Origin: Sulfitobacter marinus
GTDB taxonomy: Bacteria; Pseudomonadota; Alphaproteobacteria; Rhodobacterales; Rhodobacteraceae
Direction of reading: 5' to 3'
NCBI RefSeq assembly: GCF_900116285.1
Contig: NZ_FPAJ01000004.1
Coordinates: 372,001 to 436,000 of the forward strand
Length of the DNA stretch: 64,000 nt
A program made the translations under genes and the position numbers. The notes beneath the pieces are model-generated. The model was not told where the DNA came from, did no database searches, and worked only from the letters and a program-made list of their open reading frames with translations. Shown here one piece after another: positions 9,491-19,009 of the stretch (positions within the stretch are counted from its first letter, which is position 1; every line of letters begins with the position of its first letter).

Positions 9491-9577
9491 TACTGCAGAT
9501 GCTGACCCTGCCAAAGGTGTCTCAATGCCCAAATTATCACTGGGCGGTTGAGATAGTTTTTCAAAAGGACACAAGGC

Positions 9578-10960
9578 ATGCCGATCCACGCAGTAGAAGA
9601 TCACGAGCACAACGAAATTGAAGATATCTATTCGACAGCCTCGTCAGAGCGTCGCTTGCCGAAATATCGGATGCCAGATGGATTAACAGAACCACACGCA
9701 GCTTATGCGCTTGTTCGTGACGAACTGCTACTGGACGGTAACGCGCGTCAAAATCTCGCGACGTTTTGCACAACATGGGTTGAGGATGAAGTTAAACAGT
9801 TGATGACTGATGCTGTCGACAAGAACATGATCGACAAAGACGAATACCCTCAGACCGCCGAGATCGAAAATCGTTGCGTCCACATTCTTGCGGACCTGTG
9901 GCACGCTGAAAAATCATGGGAGACTGTCGGGTGCTCGACCACAGGCTCAAGCGAAGCGGCCATGTTAGGTGGCTTGGCCTTCAAATGGAAATGGCGTGCG
10001 CGGCGCGAGGCCGAGGGTAAGGACGCAAGCAAACCCAATATCGTCACCGGCCCAGTGCAGATTTGTTGGAAAAAATTCGCACGATATTTCGACGTCGAAA
10101 TCCGTGAGGTGCCGCTTGAAGGCGATGCGCTTGGCATACAGCCCGAAGACCTACGCAAATATTGCGATGAAAACACCATCGGCGTGGTTGCTACATTGGG
10201 TGTTACCTTTACTGGCATCTACGAGCCGGTCGAAGCCTTGGCACGCGAATTGGACGCAATGGAGCGTGATCTTGGGCTTGATATTCCGATCCACGTCGAT
10301 GCGGCATCGGGCGGTTTCATCGCACCGTTCATTCAGCGCGACCTCGTGTGGGATTTCCAGATCCCTCGCGTCCGGTCGATCAATGCCTCAGGGCACAAAT
10401 ACGGGCTGGCTCCGTTGGGTGTTGGCTGGGTCATCTGGGCGTCACAAGAAGATCTGCCTGAAGATCTAATCTTCTACGTGGATTACTTGGGCGGCAACAT
10501 GCCGACATTCGCGCTGAACTTCTCCCGTCCGGGCGGTGAGATTATTGCGCAATATTACAATTTTCTACGGTTGGGCCGCGACGGCTATACTGCAATTCAA
10601 CAGGCATGCTCTGATACAGCGCAATGGTTGGGGGCAGAACTGGCCAAGATCGGGCCATTCGAAATGGTTTATGACGGTCATGGCGGCCTACCAGCTGTTG
10701 CTTACAAACTGACTGACGCAGATCATGGCTTCACACTTTACGATCTATCAGAACGGGTACGGATGCGCGGATGGCAGATCGCGTCCTATCCGCTGCCATC
10801 GAACCGTCAGGAAACTGTGGTTCAGCGCATTCTGATCCGGCACGGGGTCACCCGTGACCTAGCCAGCCTTCTTCTGGAGGATATGAAGCGCGCGATCGAG
10901 CACCTGTCAAAGAACCCGATCCCGAATTCCACAGCGAAACCGGGATTCCATCATGGCTGA
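9578..10960 (+). CDS. gadB: Glutamate decarboxylase (PLP-dependent)
   Basis: 460 residues, close to the usual ~466. Family features in order: an N-terminal segment with LPKYRMPDGLTEPHAAYALV, the substrate/PLP region STTGSSEAAMLGG, HVDAASGGF with the PLP-contacting Asp, and the Schiff-base lysine in ASGHKYG (about Lys274). The enzyme converts L-glutamate and a proton to GABA and CO2 in the cytoplasm. The last eight bases overlap the start of the AspT-like exchanger, so the two proteins are probably made together as a decarboxylase/antiporter pair. The FnrL box at 9477-9490 suggests induction by oxygen limitation. This is a confident call. Confidence 0.96.
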   Translation: MPIHAVEDHEHNEIEDIYSTASSERRLPKYRMPDGLTEPHAAYALVRDELLLDGNARQNLATFCTTWVEDEVKQLMTDAVDKNMIDKDEYPQTAEIENRCVHILADLWHAEKSWETVGCSTTGSSEAAMLGGLAFKWKWRARREAEGKDASKPNIVTGPVQICWKKFARYFDVEIREVPLEGDALGIQPEDLRKYCDENTIGVVATLGVTFTGIYEPVEALARELDAMERDLGLDIPIHVDAASGGFIAPFIQRDLVWDFQIPRVRSINASGHKYGLAPLGVGWVIWASQEDLPEDLIFYVDYLGGNMPTFALNFSRPGGEIIAQYYNFLRLGRDGYTAIQQACSDTAQWLGAELAKIGPFEMVYDGHGGLPAVAYKLTDADHGFTLYDLSERVRMRGWQIASYPLPSNRQETVVQRILIRHGVTRDLASLLLEDMKRAIEHLSKNPIPNSTAKPGFHHG

Positions 10961-12851
10961 AATATCTCGCAGATTTGGCACAATTGCGAGGCCCGCCAGC
11001 TATTTTCTTCTCGTGCCACTGATTTTGCTTGGTGGGTCGGCTGTCGCCCAAAGTGACCGACCCTCACCCTCAAAGACTGTGGTGGGGCAGGTATTCGACA
11101 GGATCGAACCAGGGTCCGAGGCAAGCCTTCATGATTTCTTTCAGCTTTTGGGAAACCAACCTATTGCTTTCGTCCTTCTGGCACTTGCGATAGGGTCATT
11201 GATCGGAAAATTCAGCCTGAAAGGCATTTCACTTGGGTCAACTGCGGGCACCTTGCTTGTCGGAGTGATCCTCTCAATGACCGCTGAAGCGGCTTATGGC
11301 ATAACCTATTCCATCCCCGGCATTCTATCGTCCTTCATGTTGCTGCTGTTCATGTATGCGCTTGGCCTTAAAGTCGGGCCGCAGTTCTTTTCAGGTTTGC
11401 GCAAAGGTGGTTTGGCTTTTGTCGGTGTCGGCCTGATCGTTTTCGTCCTGAACTGGGTGATCTGCTATTTTGGGGCGGCATGGGCCGGGCTCGCACCGGG
11501 GTATGCGACGGGGCTCATTTCCGGCAGTTACACCATCACCGCGATCTTAGGTGTGGGGCAGAACGCGCTTGATAGTGGCGCTTATGTCCCGCCAGCGGGG
11601 ATGACCATTGAAGAAGTCGGGGCAAATATGGCGGCGGCCTATGCGATTAGCTACGTTCTATCCAGCGTGGGCATTATCCTGCTGATCCGCTACCTGCCGC
11701 GCATCTTTGGCTTTGATGCTGTTGCAGATGCAAAGCGGGCGGAGGCCGATTTTAGCGGTGGCGCCACGCACCCTGTTCCAGGCGCGCCGGGTGCGCTGAC
11801 AATGGGGTTCTCTCCCTATGATCTTCGCGCTTTCGAGGTCGCACATGAGAGCTTTGTTGGCCGTACAATAACACAGTTGGCAAGTGACTTTCCGCAAGTC
11901 CCGATCCTGCGTGTCGTGCGCGGTGGTGTCGTGTTGGATCAGACAAAAAACCCCACTATTTTGAAAGGCGACATCGTGACTGTGCGCGCAAATGTGCATG
12001 ATCTGATATTGGAGGAAGGGGAGTTAATTGGCCCCGAATCCGATAACCTGCTGGCCCGGAACATACCGATGGAGGTTGCTGACGTTCACTTGGGTTCGCA
12101 CGCCATTTCGGGTAAGACGCTGGAAGACTTAGAGCGCCATGGCACAGGCGGTGTCGCGGTGCAGGCTCTGTTCCGGGCAGGCAACGAACTCCCACTTGGA
12201 CCCAAAAGCGACGTGCGCTTTGGCGATGTGCTGCGCTTGAGCGGACCCGATGGGGCGCTTAAGGCTGCAGCCCGCCAACTCGGCGGCCATGCAATTCTAC
12301 CGACCTTAAAGTCCGAAGTGCTCTACCTCTCACTTGCCATGTTGGTTGGATATTTAGTCGGTATCGCAACTGTACATATTTCCGGCATCCCCTTCGCCTT
12401 GGGAACGTCCGCCGGGTGCATACTCGCAGGCGTCGGTGTCAGTTACTTTCGCAGCCGTAACCCTGAATTTGGTGGTCCGGTGCATGAAGGTGCGCGCAGC
12501 TTCCTTCAGGATTTTGGGTTGAATGCATTCGTCGCCGTTCTGTCAGCGAACGTGGGTCCAAAGGTGATTTCAGCTCTCGGGGGCGACACAGTTTTCTGGT
12601 TGGCACTTATCGGGACCGCTGGTGCGCTGATCCCGCCACTGATCGCCTTTTGGGTAGGGGTTAAACTCTTCGGGCTTAATTCGATCATTGCCGACGGTGC
12701 CACCACCGGCGGACGTAATAGCACACCGGGCCTGAATGCGATCATAGAAGAAACGGGCAGCTCTATCGCCGCGGTTCCCTATCCGGTGAGTTATGCCCTA
12801 ACAACCGTACTGGCACTCATTGGCGGCTACTTTTCTATGATCTTGTCGTGA
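10953..12851 (+). CDS. AspT/YidE-type (AAEx family) amino-acid exchanger, probable glutamate/GABA antiporter
   Basis: 632 residues. A hydrophobic N-terminus leads to five or six membrane segments (residues ~50-260). Two TrkA-C (RCK_C) domains follow at about 285-450 (for example SFVGRTITQLASDFPQVPIL and GDVLRLSGPDGALKAAARQLG). A second membrane half ends with GATTGGRNSTPGLNAI. This is the layout of the aspartate:alanine exchanger AspT. The overlap with gadB (ATGGCTGA) implies translational coupling, and from that I infer glutamate/GABA exchange in place of the APC-family GadC used in enterobacteria. Each turnover would consume a cytoplasmic proton. The family call is firm; the substrate is inferred. 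Confidence 0.8.
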   Translation: MAEISRRFGTIARPASYFLLVPLILLGGSAVAQSDRPSPSKTVVGQVFDRIEPGSEASLHDFFQLLGNQPIAFVLLALAIGSLIGKFSLKGISLGSTAGTLLVGVILSMTAEAAYGITYSIPGILSSFMLLLFMYALGLKVGPQFFSGLRKGGLAFVGVGLIVFVLNWVICYFGAAWAGLAPGYATGLISGSYTITAILGVGQNALDSGAYVPPAGMTIEEVGANMAAAYAISYVLSSVGIILLIRYLPRIFGFDAVADAKRAEADFSGGATHPVPGAPGALTMGFSPYDLRAFEVAHESFVGRTITQLASDFPQVPILRVVRGGVVLDQTKNPTILKGDIVTVRANVHDLILEEGELIGPESDNLLARNIPMEVADVHLGSHAISGKTLEDLERHGTGGVAVQALFRAGNELPLGPKSDVRFGDVLRLSGPDGALKAAARQLGGHAILPTLKSEVLYLSLAMLVGYLVGIATVHISGIPFALGTSAGCILAGVGVSYFRSRNPEFGGPVHEGARSFLQDFGLNAFVAVLSANVGPKVISALGGDTVFWLALIGTAGALIPPLIAFWVGVKLFGLNSIIADGATTGGRNSTPGLNAIIEETGSSIAAVPYPVSYALTTVLALIGGYFSMILS

Positions 12852-12877
12852 TCGAAAGCCGCTAACCTCAATTGTGT

Positions 12878-13039
12878 TTATTCGAAACGGATCACCCTGC
12901 CTGTCAATGGGCGAAGGTTACGGTCGATCCTGACCAACTTGACTACTGCAGGCACTCCATCGACTCGGTCATAATCGATCATATTGGTCTTGAGGTTGCT
13001 GATAAACAGCGTCCCGTTGTCTCTGTACAGCCTTCGCAT
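12878..13039 (-). CDS. Small unrecognised ORF in the 12852-13186 gap (53 aa, doubtful)
   Basis: The gap between the exchanger and the acyltransferase is 335 bp. The only coding-like sequence I see is this minus-strand frame, starting MRRLYRDNGTLFISN and ending LRPLTGRVIRFE. It lacks a clear ribosome-binding site. It could be the tail of a decayed beta-propeller-like gene, but I do not recognise it. I see no FNR palindrome in the rest of the gap. Confidence 0.25.
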   Translation of the reverse strand: MRRLYRDNGTLFISNLKTNMIDYDRVDGVPAVVKLVRIDRNLRPLTGRVIRFE

Positions 13040-13186
13040 TTCACTGAACACATAAATTAACGGAACATAAGGCCACGTGAAGGGTTAGGTACGCTATTGG
13101 CCGTATTGGCGTGGATGGGATCAATTTTCTGTGGATAGTTATGAAAGAATTGAAACCAAACGTATACGGTCAGGGCACATATTTAG

Positions 13187-15133
13187 ATGAAATATCGCGG
13201 TGAAATTGACGGGTTACGTGCTGTTGCAGTTGTACCTGTAATCTTCTTCCATGCTGGCGTTGATGCCTTTAGCGGTGGGTATATCGGGGTAGATGTATTC
13301 TTTGTCATCAGTGGCTACCTGATCACCAGTATCTTGTTGCACGATCTGCAAGAACAGCAGTTTTCATTACTCACTTTCTACGAACGCAGGGCGCGCCGAA
13401 TTCTTCCAGCCCTCTGCTTTGTCGTACTTTGCTGTATCCCATTCGCTTGGTTGTGGATGATGCCATCCGAGTTAGAAGATTTCGGGCTAAGCTTGGTCGG
13501 TGTCGCCACATTCACATCCAATATCTTGTTTTGGCAACAGTCTGGCTACTTTGCGGCGTCCGCAGAACTAAAACCGTTGCTGCACACTTGGAGCCTTGCG
13601 GTCGAAGAACAATATTACATCTTCTTCCCTATATTTCTGGCCTTTGTTTGGAGGGTTCGACGTAGTTTGATCCTTGCCAGCTTTATTGTTCTGGGTGCGG
13701 CCAGTTTGGCGTTGACGCAGTGGGCCACGCAGAACCTGCCAACTGCGAACTACTATCTTGCACCCATGCGATTTTGGGAAATTGTTGCGGGGTCAATTTG
13801 CGCTGTGTTGCTTTGGCGCGACGTCGTGCGGCCAAATGTAGCCGCCGCTGCCGTGGGGGTAGCACTTGTTGTGTTCGCAATGCTCAGTTTTACGGCAGCC
13901 ACACCGACACCAAGCATTTGGACGGTCATCCCCGTTTTTGGTACCGCGTTGATTATTCTGTTTGCCAGGGACGGCAATCGTATCGCAGCCATTCTGGACA
14001 ACCCTGTCTTCGTATTCATCGGGCTTATCAGTTACAGTGCGTATTTGTGGCACCAGCCGCTTATTGCATTTTTTCGGTTGCGCACTTCGGACGACCCGCA
14101 AGGTGCATCATTGGTTGCGTTGGTTATGGCAACCTTCACCTTAGCTTGGTTCAGTTGGCGGTATGTAGAAAGACCTTTTCGCGCGTCTCCTCAGAATCCG
14201 CTTTCCCGAGGTAATGTTCTTTGGTTGGGATCGGGGGCGCTTGTAGCAGTTGCGAGTTTGGGGGTTTTCCTTTCGGCGTTCGACGGGCACCCTTCAAGAC
14301 AGACTCCAGCGGGTGAAAGCTTTGCCGAGATCGCACTCGTTCACGACAATTTACGTCCTAATGTTGGTTTGCATTCTGACTGTGATACCAAACACTTTGC
14401 CCTTCCATCCAATTGTCGCACCTCACCTCATCCCCAGACAGTTCTTTGGGGTGATAGCTATGCGATGCAATTGGCACCAGCGCTTGTTGCAAGTGAGACA
14501 AGGGTCGACTTTGTCCAAGTGACTAAGAGCTCTTGCGGCCCGTTTCCCGGCATCTCTGCTCATTTTGGCAAAGCGCGCTGGTGGCAGTGCACGGACTTCA
14601 ATGACCAAGCTTTGGGCTGGATATCAAACACGGACGAAATTCGAACGGTTATTGTCAGTTCGGCATTTTCACAGCTGCTTTATCCAACTTACGAAAGAGA
14701 TGGCACAGTTGTTGATCCTGCAGAGGTCGAGGAAAGATTAATCAAGAATATCGTGAGTACACAAAGCTATCTCAATGGTCGCGGCAAGTTGATGATATTT
14801 GTCTCTCCGCCACCACAAAACGGCAGATCCCTCGGCCTTTGCTATATTAGAAAACGCATTTTTGGTCAGCCGTACGAAGATTGCAATTTCGATCCTGACG
14901 AAATGACAGCCAGAAATACGGCAATCACCCGGATTCTAAAGCGCGTAGAGGTAAGTATCCCTGTGATTTGGTTTGACGACTTTCTATGCGATCAGGCGAC
15001 CTGTAAAACGAACTTTGATCAAATCAGCATCTATCGCGACACTGGTCACTTGTCGATTTCTGGTGCCGCAGAGCTTGGGCGGCGTGTTAATCTAACGGGG
15101 CTCATACAACAAAAAATATCTGGGCCGCGTTAG
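13187..15133 (+). CDS. Acyltransferase-3 / SGNH two-domain O-acetylase (OafA-like)
   Basis: 648 residues. The N-terminal ~350 residues form an acyltransferase-3 membrane domain of about ten segments. It begins with the hallmark YRGEIDGLRAVAVVPVIFFHAG and includes the GYIGVDVFFVISGYLI motif. The C-terminal ~280 residues form a periplasmic SGNH hydrolase-like domain with WGDSYAMQLAP (GDS nucleophile) and a late D..H pair in DTGHLSISGAAELG. Such proteins O-acetylate lipopolysaccharide, exopolysaccharide or peptidoglycan. It stands alone and runs convergently into the ABC-type gene at 15153 with 19 bp between. Codon use is AT-richer than in the flanking PHA operon. No glycan locus is adjacent, so the acceptor is unknown. 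Confidence 0.9.
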   Translation: MKYRGEIDGLRAVAVVPVIFFHAGVDAFSGGYIGVDVFFVISGYLITSILLHDLQEQQFSLLTFYERRARRILPALCFVVLCCIPFAWLWMMPSELEDFGLSLVGVATFTSNILFWQQSGYFAASAELKPLLHTWSLAVEEQYYIFFPIFLAFVWRVRRSLILASFIVLGAASLALTQWATQNLPTANYYLAPMRFWEIVAGSICAVLLWRDVVRPNVAAAAVGVALVVFAMLSFTAATPTPSIWTVIPVFGTALIILFARDGNRIAAILDNPVFVFIGLISYSAYLWHQPLIAFFRLRTSDDPQGASLVALVMATFTLAWFSWRYVERPFRASPQNPLSRGNVLWLGSGALVAVASLGVFLSAFDGHPSRQTPAGESFAEIALVHDNLRPNVGLHSDCDTKHFALPSNCRTSPHPQTVLWGDSYAMQLAPALVASETRVDFVQVTKSSCGPFPGISAHFGKARWWQCTDFNDQALGWISNTDEIRTVIVSSAFSQLLYPTYERDGTVVDPAEVEERLIKNIVSTQSYLNGRGKLMIFVSPPPQNGRSLGLCYIRKRIFGQPYEDCNFDPDEMTARNTAITRILKRVEVSIPVIWFDDFLCDQATCKTNFDQISIYRDTGHLSISGAAELGRRVNLTGLIQQKISGPR

Positions 15134-15152
15134 AATGAATGCGCAGAGGTTT

Positions 15153-16220
15153 CTATTGTGGATCAGCGGGCGCAATTATTTCTTGCTGAGAAGCGGAACC
15201 CTGACGCATCCAATCAACAATTTTGTCAAAGCGTTGAACCTTCATGGATGTAGTGCGGTAAAAAGTGGCCAGAGCACTGATTGGATCAGCCAGCTTTTGA
15301 AACGCCACGGTAAACGCCACAATGACCCCGACTGTCGTCTGCCCTTGAAAGTAAAGATAGCTACCAACCGCGAGAACATTGAGCACGGCCAGAGAGTTGA
15401 CCAGGTTAACGATCGCTTTTCCGAGTAGCTTCCAAGCGGCTATGTGCAGACGGTTCCAGTAGATACCTATCAATTGCATACGAAACCCGTCAGCATCGTG
15501 ATGATCTAAATCAGTTAGGTTCACCACTGATTGTGAAAGCGCTCGCGTCTGCTCGGTTTGTTCTCTGACCAATCTGTTCAATGGCTTTTGGACAAGCGGT
15601 ACGGAAAAAAGTTGAGGGATGAGTAAGAGCGACGATATCAAAGCGATCTTAGGCTCGACGTACGTCATATACGCCAAAGCAAATACAAGGCTGGCCACGT
15701 TCGCAACGAGTTCTGAAATTCCGGACCCAACAAAATCACAAACCTCACTGATTTCTGTGCCCAGAACAGACGCAGTCGTTCCCACTTGTCGATCTGGATG
15801 GTTATCTACGATTTCGTCGTCAGAACGACCATTGTTAGATCCATGGGTTGTGCTCTGGCACGCCCGGCGTTCGAGTTCCGTTTGAACCAACGTTTTTCGG
15901 CAATAGACCAACGCACTTTGCGACAGCCAACTTTGATACAGACCAATGCCGATTTTGGTCACCGCATTGATGAGTGTAACGATCAACAGTACCGCAACCA
16001 GCGCCAGGACCAATTGCTGGTTTTTCTGGTCGATCATACCGTCGATGATGCGTCGGTTAATCTCGACCGGGACCACGGCCAACGCGCCGACAAACAGCGA
16101 CCCGGCTGAGACCACAATTTGATGATAGCCGCCCATTTCCCACACGAAGCCAAAGAAGGTCGTTTCAGTACGATCAAAACATTTGGCCGAAACGGGTCTG
16201 GGCTGGGGTCGCATTCTCAA
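15153..16220 (-). CDS. ABC-exporter-type transmembrane protein without an ATPase domain
   Basis: 355 residues with six predicted membrane segments of the type-1 exporter fold (for example IVVSAGSLFVGALAVVPVEI, LVLALVAVLLIVTLINAV, ALISSLLLIPQLFSVPLV). The usual ~230-residue nucleotide-binding domain is absent: the frame stops soon after the last helix at ADPQ. A Ser/Asp/Asn-rich insert lies near residues 115-145. It may be a natural transmembrane-only protein that borrows an ATPase, or a gene whose 3' half was lost next to the acyltransferase. Two FnrL-type boxes lie upstream in the divergent gap with torF. The start is uncertain; the ATG at 16136 is an alternative. Confidence 0.65.
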   Translation of the reverse strand: MRMRPQPRPVSAKCFDRTETTFFGFVWEMGGYHQIVVSAGSLFVGALAVVPVEINRRIIDGMIDQKNQQLVLALVAVLLIVTLINAVTKIGIGLYQSWLSQSALVYCRKTLVQTELERRACQSTTHGSNNGRSDDEIVDNHPDRQVGTTASVLGTEISEVCDFVGSGISELVANVASLVFALAYMTYVEPKIALISSLLLIPQLFSVPLVQKPLNRLVREQTEQTRALSQSVVNLTDLDHHDADGFRMQLIGIYWNRLHIAAWKLLGKAIVNLVNSLAVLNVLAVGSYLYFQGQTTVGVIVAFTVAFQKLADPISALATFYRTTSMKVQRFDKIVDWMRQGSASQQEIIAPADPQ

Positions 16221-16396
16221 TATTCAGTGGTCAAAGTTTGGAAGTGTGCAGTCCATACTGGTATGGCGTTGCTGTCGGCTAGACCGACAATCAAAACGGG
16301 CAGAGCTGCGGGTGTGTTTGTTATGGTCTGGGCACCTTTGATCATCACGACGTCCTTTTGGGTTGGTCGTAGATACCGTTCCTTGGGTCACAGCGA

Positions 16397-16410
16397 TTGA
16401 CAGACATCAA
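16397..16410. promoter_or_regulatory. FnrL/FNR-type operator, distal box
   Basis: TTGAC-AGAC-ATCAA matches the FNR consensus at nine of ten positions. It is 177 bp upstream of the ABC-type protein start and 357 bp upstream of the porin, so it more likely serves the leftward gene. Confidence 0.6.
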
Positions 16411-16602
16411 TCATCCTAAACAAGCCGCGACTTATTCACGTGATTTGCAACGTGGTGCCGTCGCCAGATCATGGGCCCAAGAGTAATGTTGCACCTAATG
16501 CGCGGCTGACCTGATGATCGACGCAGAATGACAATGTTTCGGATTTGGTTATCTAAATTTTAAAGATAGCAACCATCAGAACGCTTGAGCCATGTTCGAG
16601 AA

Positions 16603-16616
16603 TTGATGCGCATCAA
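16603..16616 (+). promoter_or_regulatory. Perfect FNR consensus box upstream of the TorF porin
   Basis: TTGAT-GCGC-ATCAA is an exact FNR/FnrL consensus palindrome and the best of the four boxes in this window. It ends 150 bp upstream of the TorF-family gene, which would leave a long leader. Confidence 0.78.
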
Positions 16617-16766
16617 TTCGGCAGGTGTCGGATTGGCTAGTGTGCAGGGGCATACCGCTAGGAAACCTCTGGCATAAGTCCTCGCAAAAAACACAACGAA
16701 TAGTTCTGAAGCAGATGGGGCCTCGGCCTTCGTTGCGATGCAGATCAGCGATAAGGAAACCGCGCA

Positions 16767-17477
16767 ATGAACTTTACTGAACAACCTGAATTCTTAACGG
16801 CACAGCCTAAAAGCAGCCAATGCGGTCTGCGCACGCGCTCCGTTGTGGCTGGTATGATCACGGTTTGTCTTTCAGCAACGGGTGCTTTGGCACAAGACCT
16901 AGCACTCAGCTACGGTGTCGACGTGACATCTAACTATATCTCCAAAGGCAGTACACAAACCGAAGATCACCCCGCCGTCCAGCCTTACGTTGAAGCCGCA
17001 TACGGTCTGTTTTACGGGGGACTGTGGGCGTCCAATGTTAAATTTGGTGGTGCGACAGATATGGAGTACGACGTCTATGCAGGCATCACACCGAGCTGGC
17101 GCAATGTCGATTTTGACATGGGTTTTGCGCGTTACTTCTATCGCGATGACAATACAAATTACGGCGAAGCTTACATCAAGACCGATTGGGCGGTTTCTGA
17201 TCGCGTCACGCTTGGACTAGACTACTACCGCGAAGTATATGCAGACCAAAATTGGGTGTATCTCGGTGCCGAGCTGGCTGCACTTCCATGGGATCTCACG
17301 CTTTCGGGTGGGGCAGGCACCGACCTTGGGTCTCGTGACGACCTGTCCAGCGACAAATACGCTATGGATATCGGCCTTTCGCGGGATCTTGGTGATAATG
17401 TTTCGGCTGATCTGCGCGTGTATGGTGGCAATTATGATGATGAACTAGTTGTCTTTACTGTATCTTTGTTCAACTGA
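16767..17477 (+). CDS. TorF-family putative outer-membrane porin
   Basis: 236 residues. After a ~42-residue N-terminal region ending in a signal-peptide-like stretch (VAGMITVCLSATGALAQ), the mature part begins LALSYGVDVTSNYISKGSTQ, the diagnostic TorF opening. Alternating amphipathic strands (VEAAYGLFYGGLWASNVKFG, YYREVYADQNWVYLGAELA) run to a C-terminal FTVSLFN ending in an aromatic then Asn. Expected in the outer membrane as a small beta-barrel. The perfect FNR box upstream suggests it is made under oxygen limitation, perhaps for an anaerobic electron acceptor or product. The permeant is unknown. Confidence 0.85.
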   Translation: MNFTEQPEFLTAQPKSSQCGLRTRSVVAGMITVCLSATGALAQDLALSYGVDVTSNYISKGSTQTEDHPAVQPYVEAAYGLFYGGLWASNVKFGGATDMEYDVYAGITPSWRNVDFDMGFARYFYRDDNTNYGEAYIKTDWAVSDRVTLGLDYYREVYADQNWVYLGAELAALPWDLTLSGGAGTDLGSRDDLSSDKYAMDIGLSRDLGDNVSADLRVYGGNYDDELVVFTVSLFN

Positions 17478-17950
17478 TTATTGGCACCTTGCTCATCATC
17501 TGCGGCTTGCCGTGATTTGTGATGGCCTTTGTTAAGTTGAAAAGACCAAAGCCGGCCTTACGTGCGTCAGGGAATCCCCTCGACCTCTTATGGGCCAGCT
17601 TGAAGTGTTGACTGCCGGTAGAATAACCTGGCCAAAGGATCGACCTTTAACAGTAAAAACTGGGTAACGGTTCATCATACCTCCAACAAATACTAGCGAA
17701 CAGCTGAAGAGCCTTGACTTATCAGGCTGCCAAATTGACTGACTTTCACTTTTGCAAAGACAATGGCAGAAAAGTTCCATCAACCAACCTAGTCTTTGTC
17801 CAAAGCCCTGCAGAAAAGCGAAGGTCCGCAATACGAAAGCTGCACTGCAAAAACCTGACAATGAATGAACGGCAGGTAATGGGATGTACCGGCTGCTTCA
17901 CCCAGCAGGTTAGACTGAGCTTAGTTTCACCTGCATATAGGAGAAGTAGC
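17478..17950. other. 473-bp gap before the IS110 transposase; no gene supported
   Basis: A plus-strand frame from 17714 runs into the transposase, but its first 79 codons look unlike protein and the transposase has its own ribosome-binding site at ~17940. The left end of the insertion sequence must lie in this gap, but I cannot fix it. A short motif, CGAAGGTCCGCAAT (17819-17832), recurs near 23120. Confidence 0.4.
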
Positions 17951-19009
17951 ATGGCGAAGGTTGAGTTTGATGATCTGAAGTCGGTCGGCATCGATATTGG
18001 TAAAGACACATTTCACATTGTTGGGTTTAATCACGAAGGGCAGCGCGTTCTGCGTAAGCAGATCAAACGTCTTGCATTGGTCACGACGTTCGAAAAGTTG
18101 CAGCGTTGTATTGTTGGCATGGAGGCGTGTCTGAGTGCCCACTTTGTCAGTCGCACGCTGCGCAAGATGGGCTTTGAGCCTCGGATTATTCCAGCGATCT
18201 ACGTAAAGCCATTTAATAAGGGCCAGAAGAACGACTACAATGATGCGGAAGCCATTGCTGAGGCGGCGCTACGTCCGAACTTGAATACAGTCTCTGAGAA
18301 GAGCCAAGATCAGCTCGATTTACAAGCGTTGCACCGTGTCAGGTCGCGCTTGGTGTCGCGACGGACGGCAACGATCAATCAGATCCGTGCGTTTTTGATT
18401 GAACAGGGCATCACTGTCCGCAAAGGTTTGCGTGCGTTGAAAAATTCCTTTGAGGCCATCCTTGAAGACCGCAAAGATGAGATATCGCCGCGGATGCGCA
18501 AGATACTCATCGGGCTCTATGGCGATTGGATGTGGATGGATGATCGGATCAATGCAGTCTCAAAAGAGATCGAGGACATCAGTCGAACGGAAGAGAACTG
18601 CGTCAACGTGATGACGGTGCCTGGGATTGGCCCGATGATCTCGACGGCGATGGTGGCCGCTATCGGTGAAGGTGAGGCCTTCGATCGAGGTCGTGACTTT
18701 GCGGCCTGGGTGGGATTGGTCCCCCGACAATACAGCACGGGCGGCCGAACTATATTGGGACGGATCACGAAACGTGGAAGCAGGTATTTGCGCATGCTGT
18801 TCGTTCAGGCGGCCAAGGTCATCCTGATGCGGCCGCACCGATGGCCGGACTTCAGCTTCGGTGCATGGCTCACCCGCGCATCAGAGCGCATGCATCGCAA
18901 TAAGCTGGCAATCGCTTTGGCGAATAAATTGGCCCGGATGGCGTGGAGCATATTGAGACATAAAACGGCGTTTGATGCGCCCAGAGATGAGATCATGGCT
19001 GGCGTCTAA
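17951..19009 (+). mobile_element. IS110-family (IS110/IS1111 type) insertion sequence transposase
   Basis: 352 residues from the ATG at 17951, preceded by TAGGAGAAGTAGC. The N-terminal DEDD domain has VGIDIGKDTFHIVGF (first Asp), VGMEACLSAHFVSR (Glu region) and KNDYNDAEAIAEAALRP (Asp pair). The C-terminal transposase_20 domain has TVPGIGPMISTAMVAAIGE and a likely catalytic Ser in RQYSTGGRTILGRITKRG. The open reading frame is full length and intact, so the element may be active. This family recombines through a circular intermediate and usually leaves no target duplication, so the ends cannot be set from direct repeats. It marks the left side of the accessory island. Confidence 0.92.

Larger units (their letters stand above)
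16221..16766. other. 546-bp divergent promoter region with two FNR-type boxes
   Basis: No convincing gene lies between the ABC-type protein and the porin. Two FNR-type palindromes at 16397-16410 and 16603-16616 are listed separately. The rest shows no repeat or RNA gene that I recognise. Confidence 0.5.

Noticed and set aside
17714-17950. Extended N-terminus of the IS110 transposase frame
   Set aside because: The first 79 codons lack transposase similarity and a good ribosome-binding site precedes the ATG at 17951.
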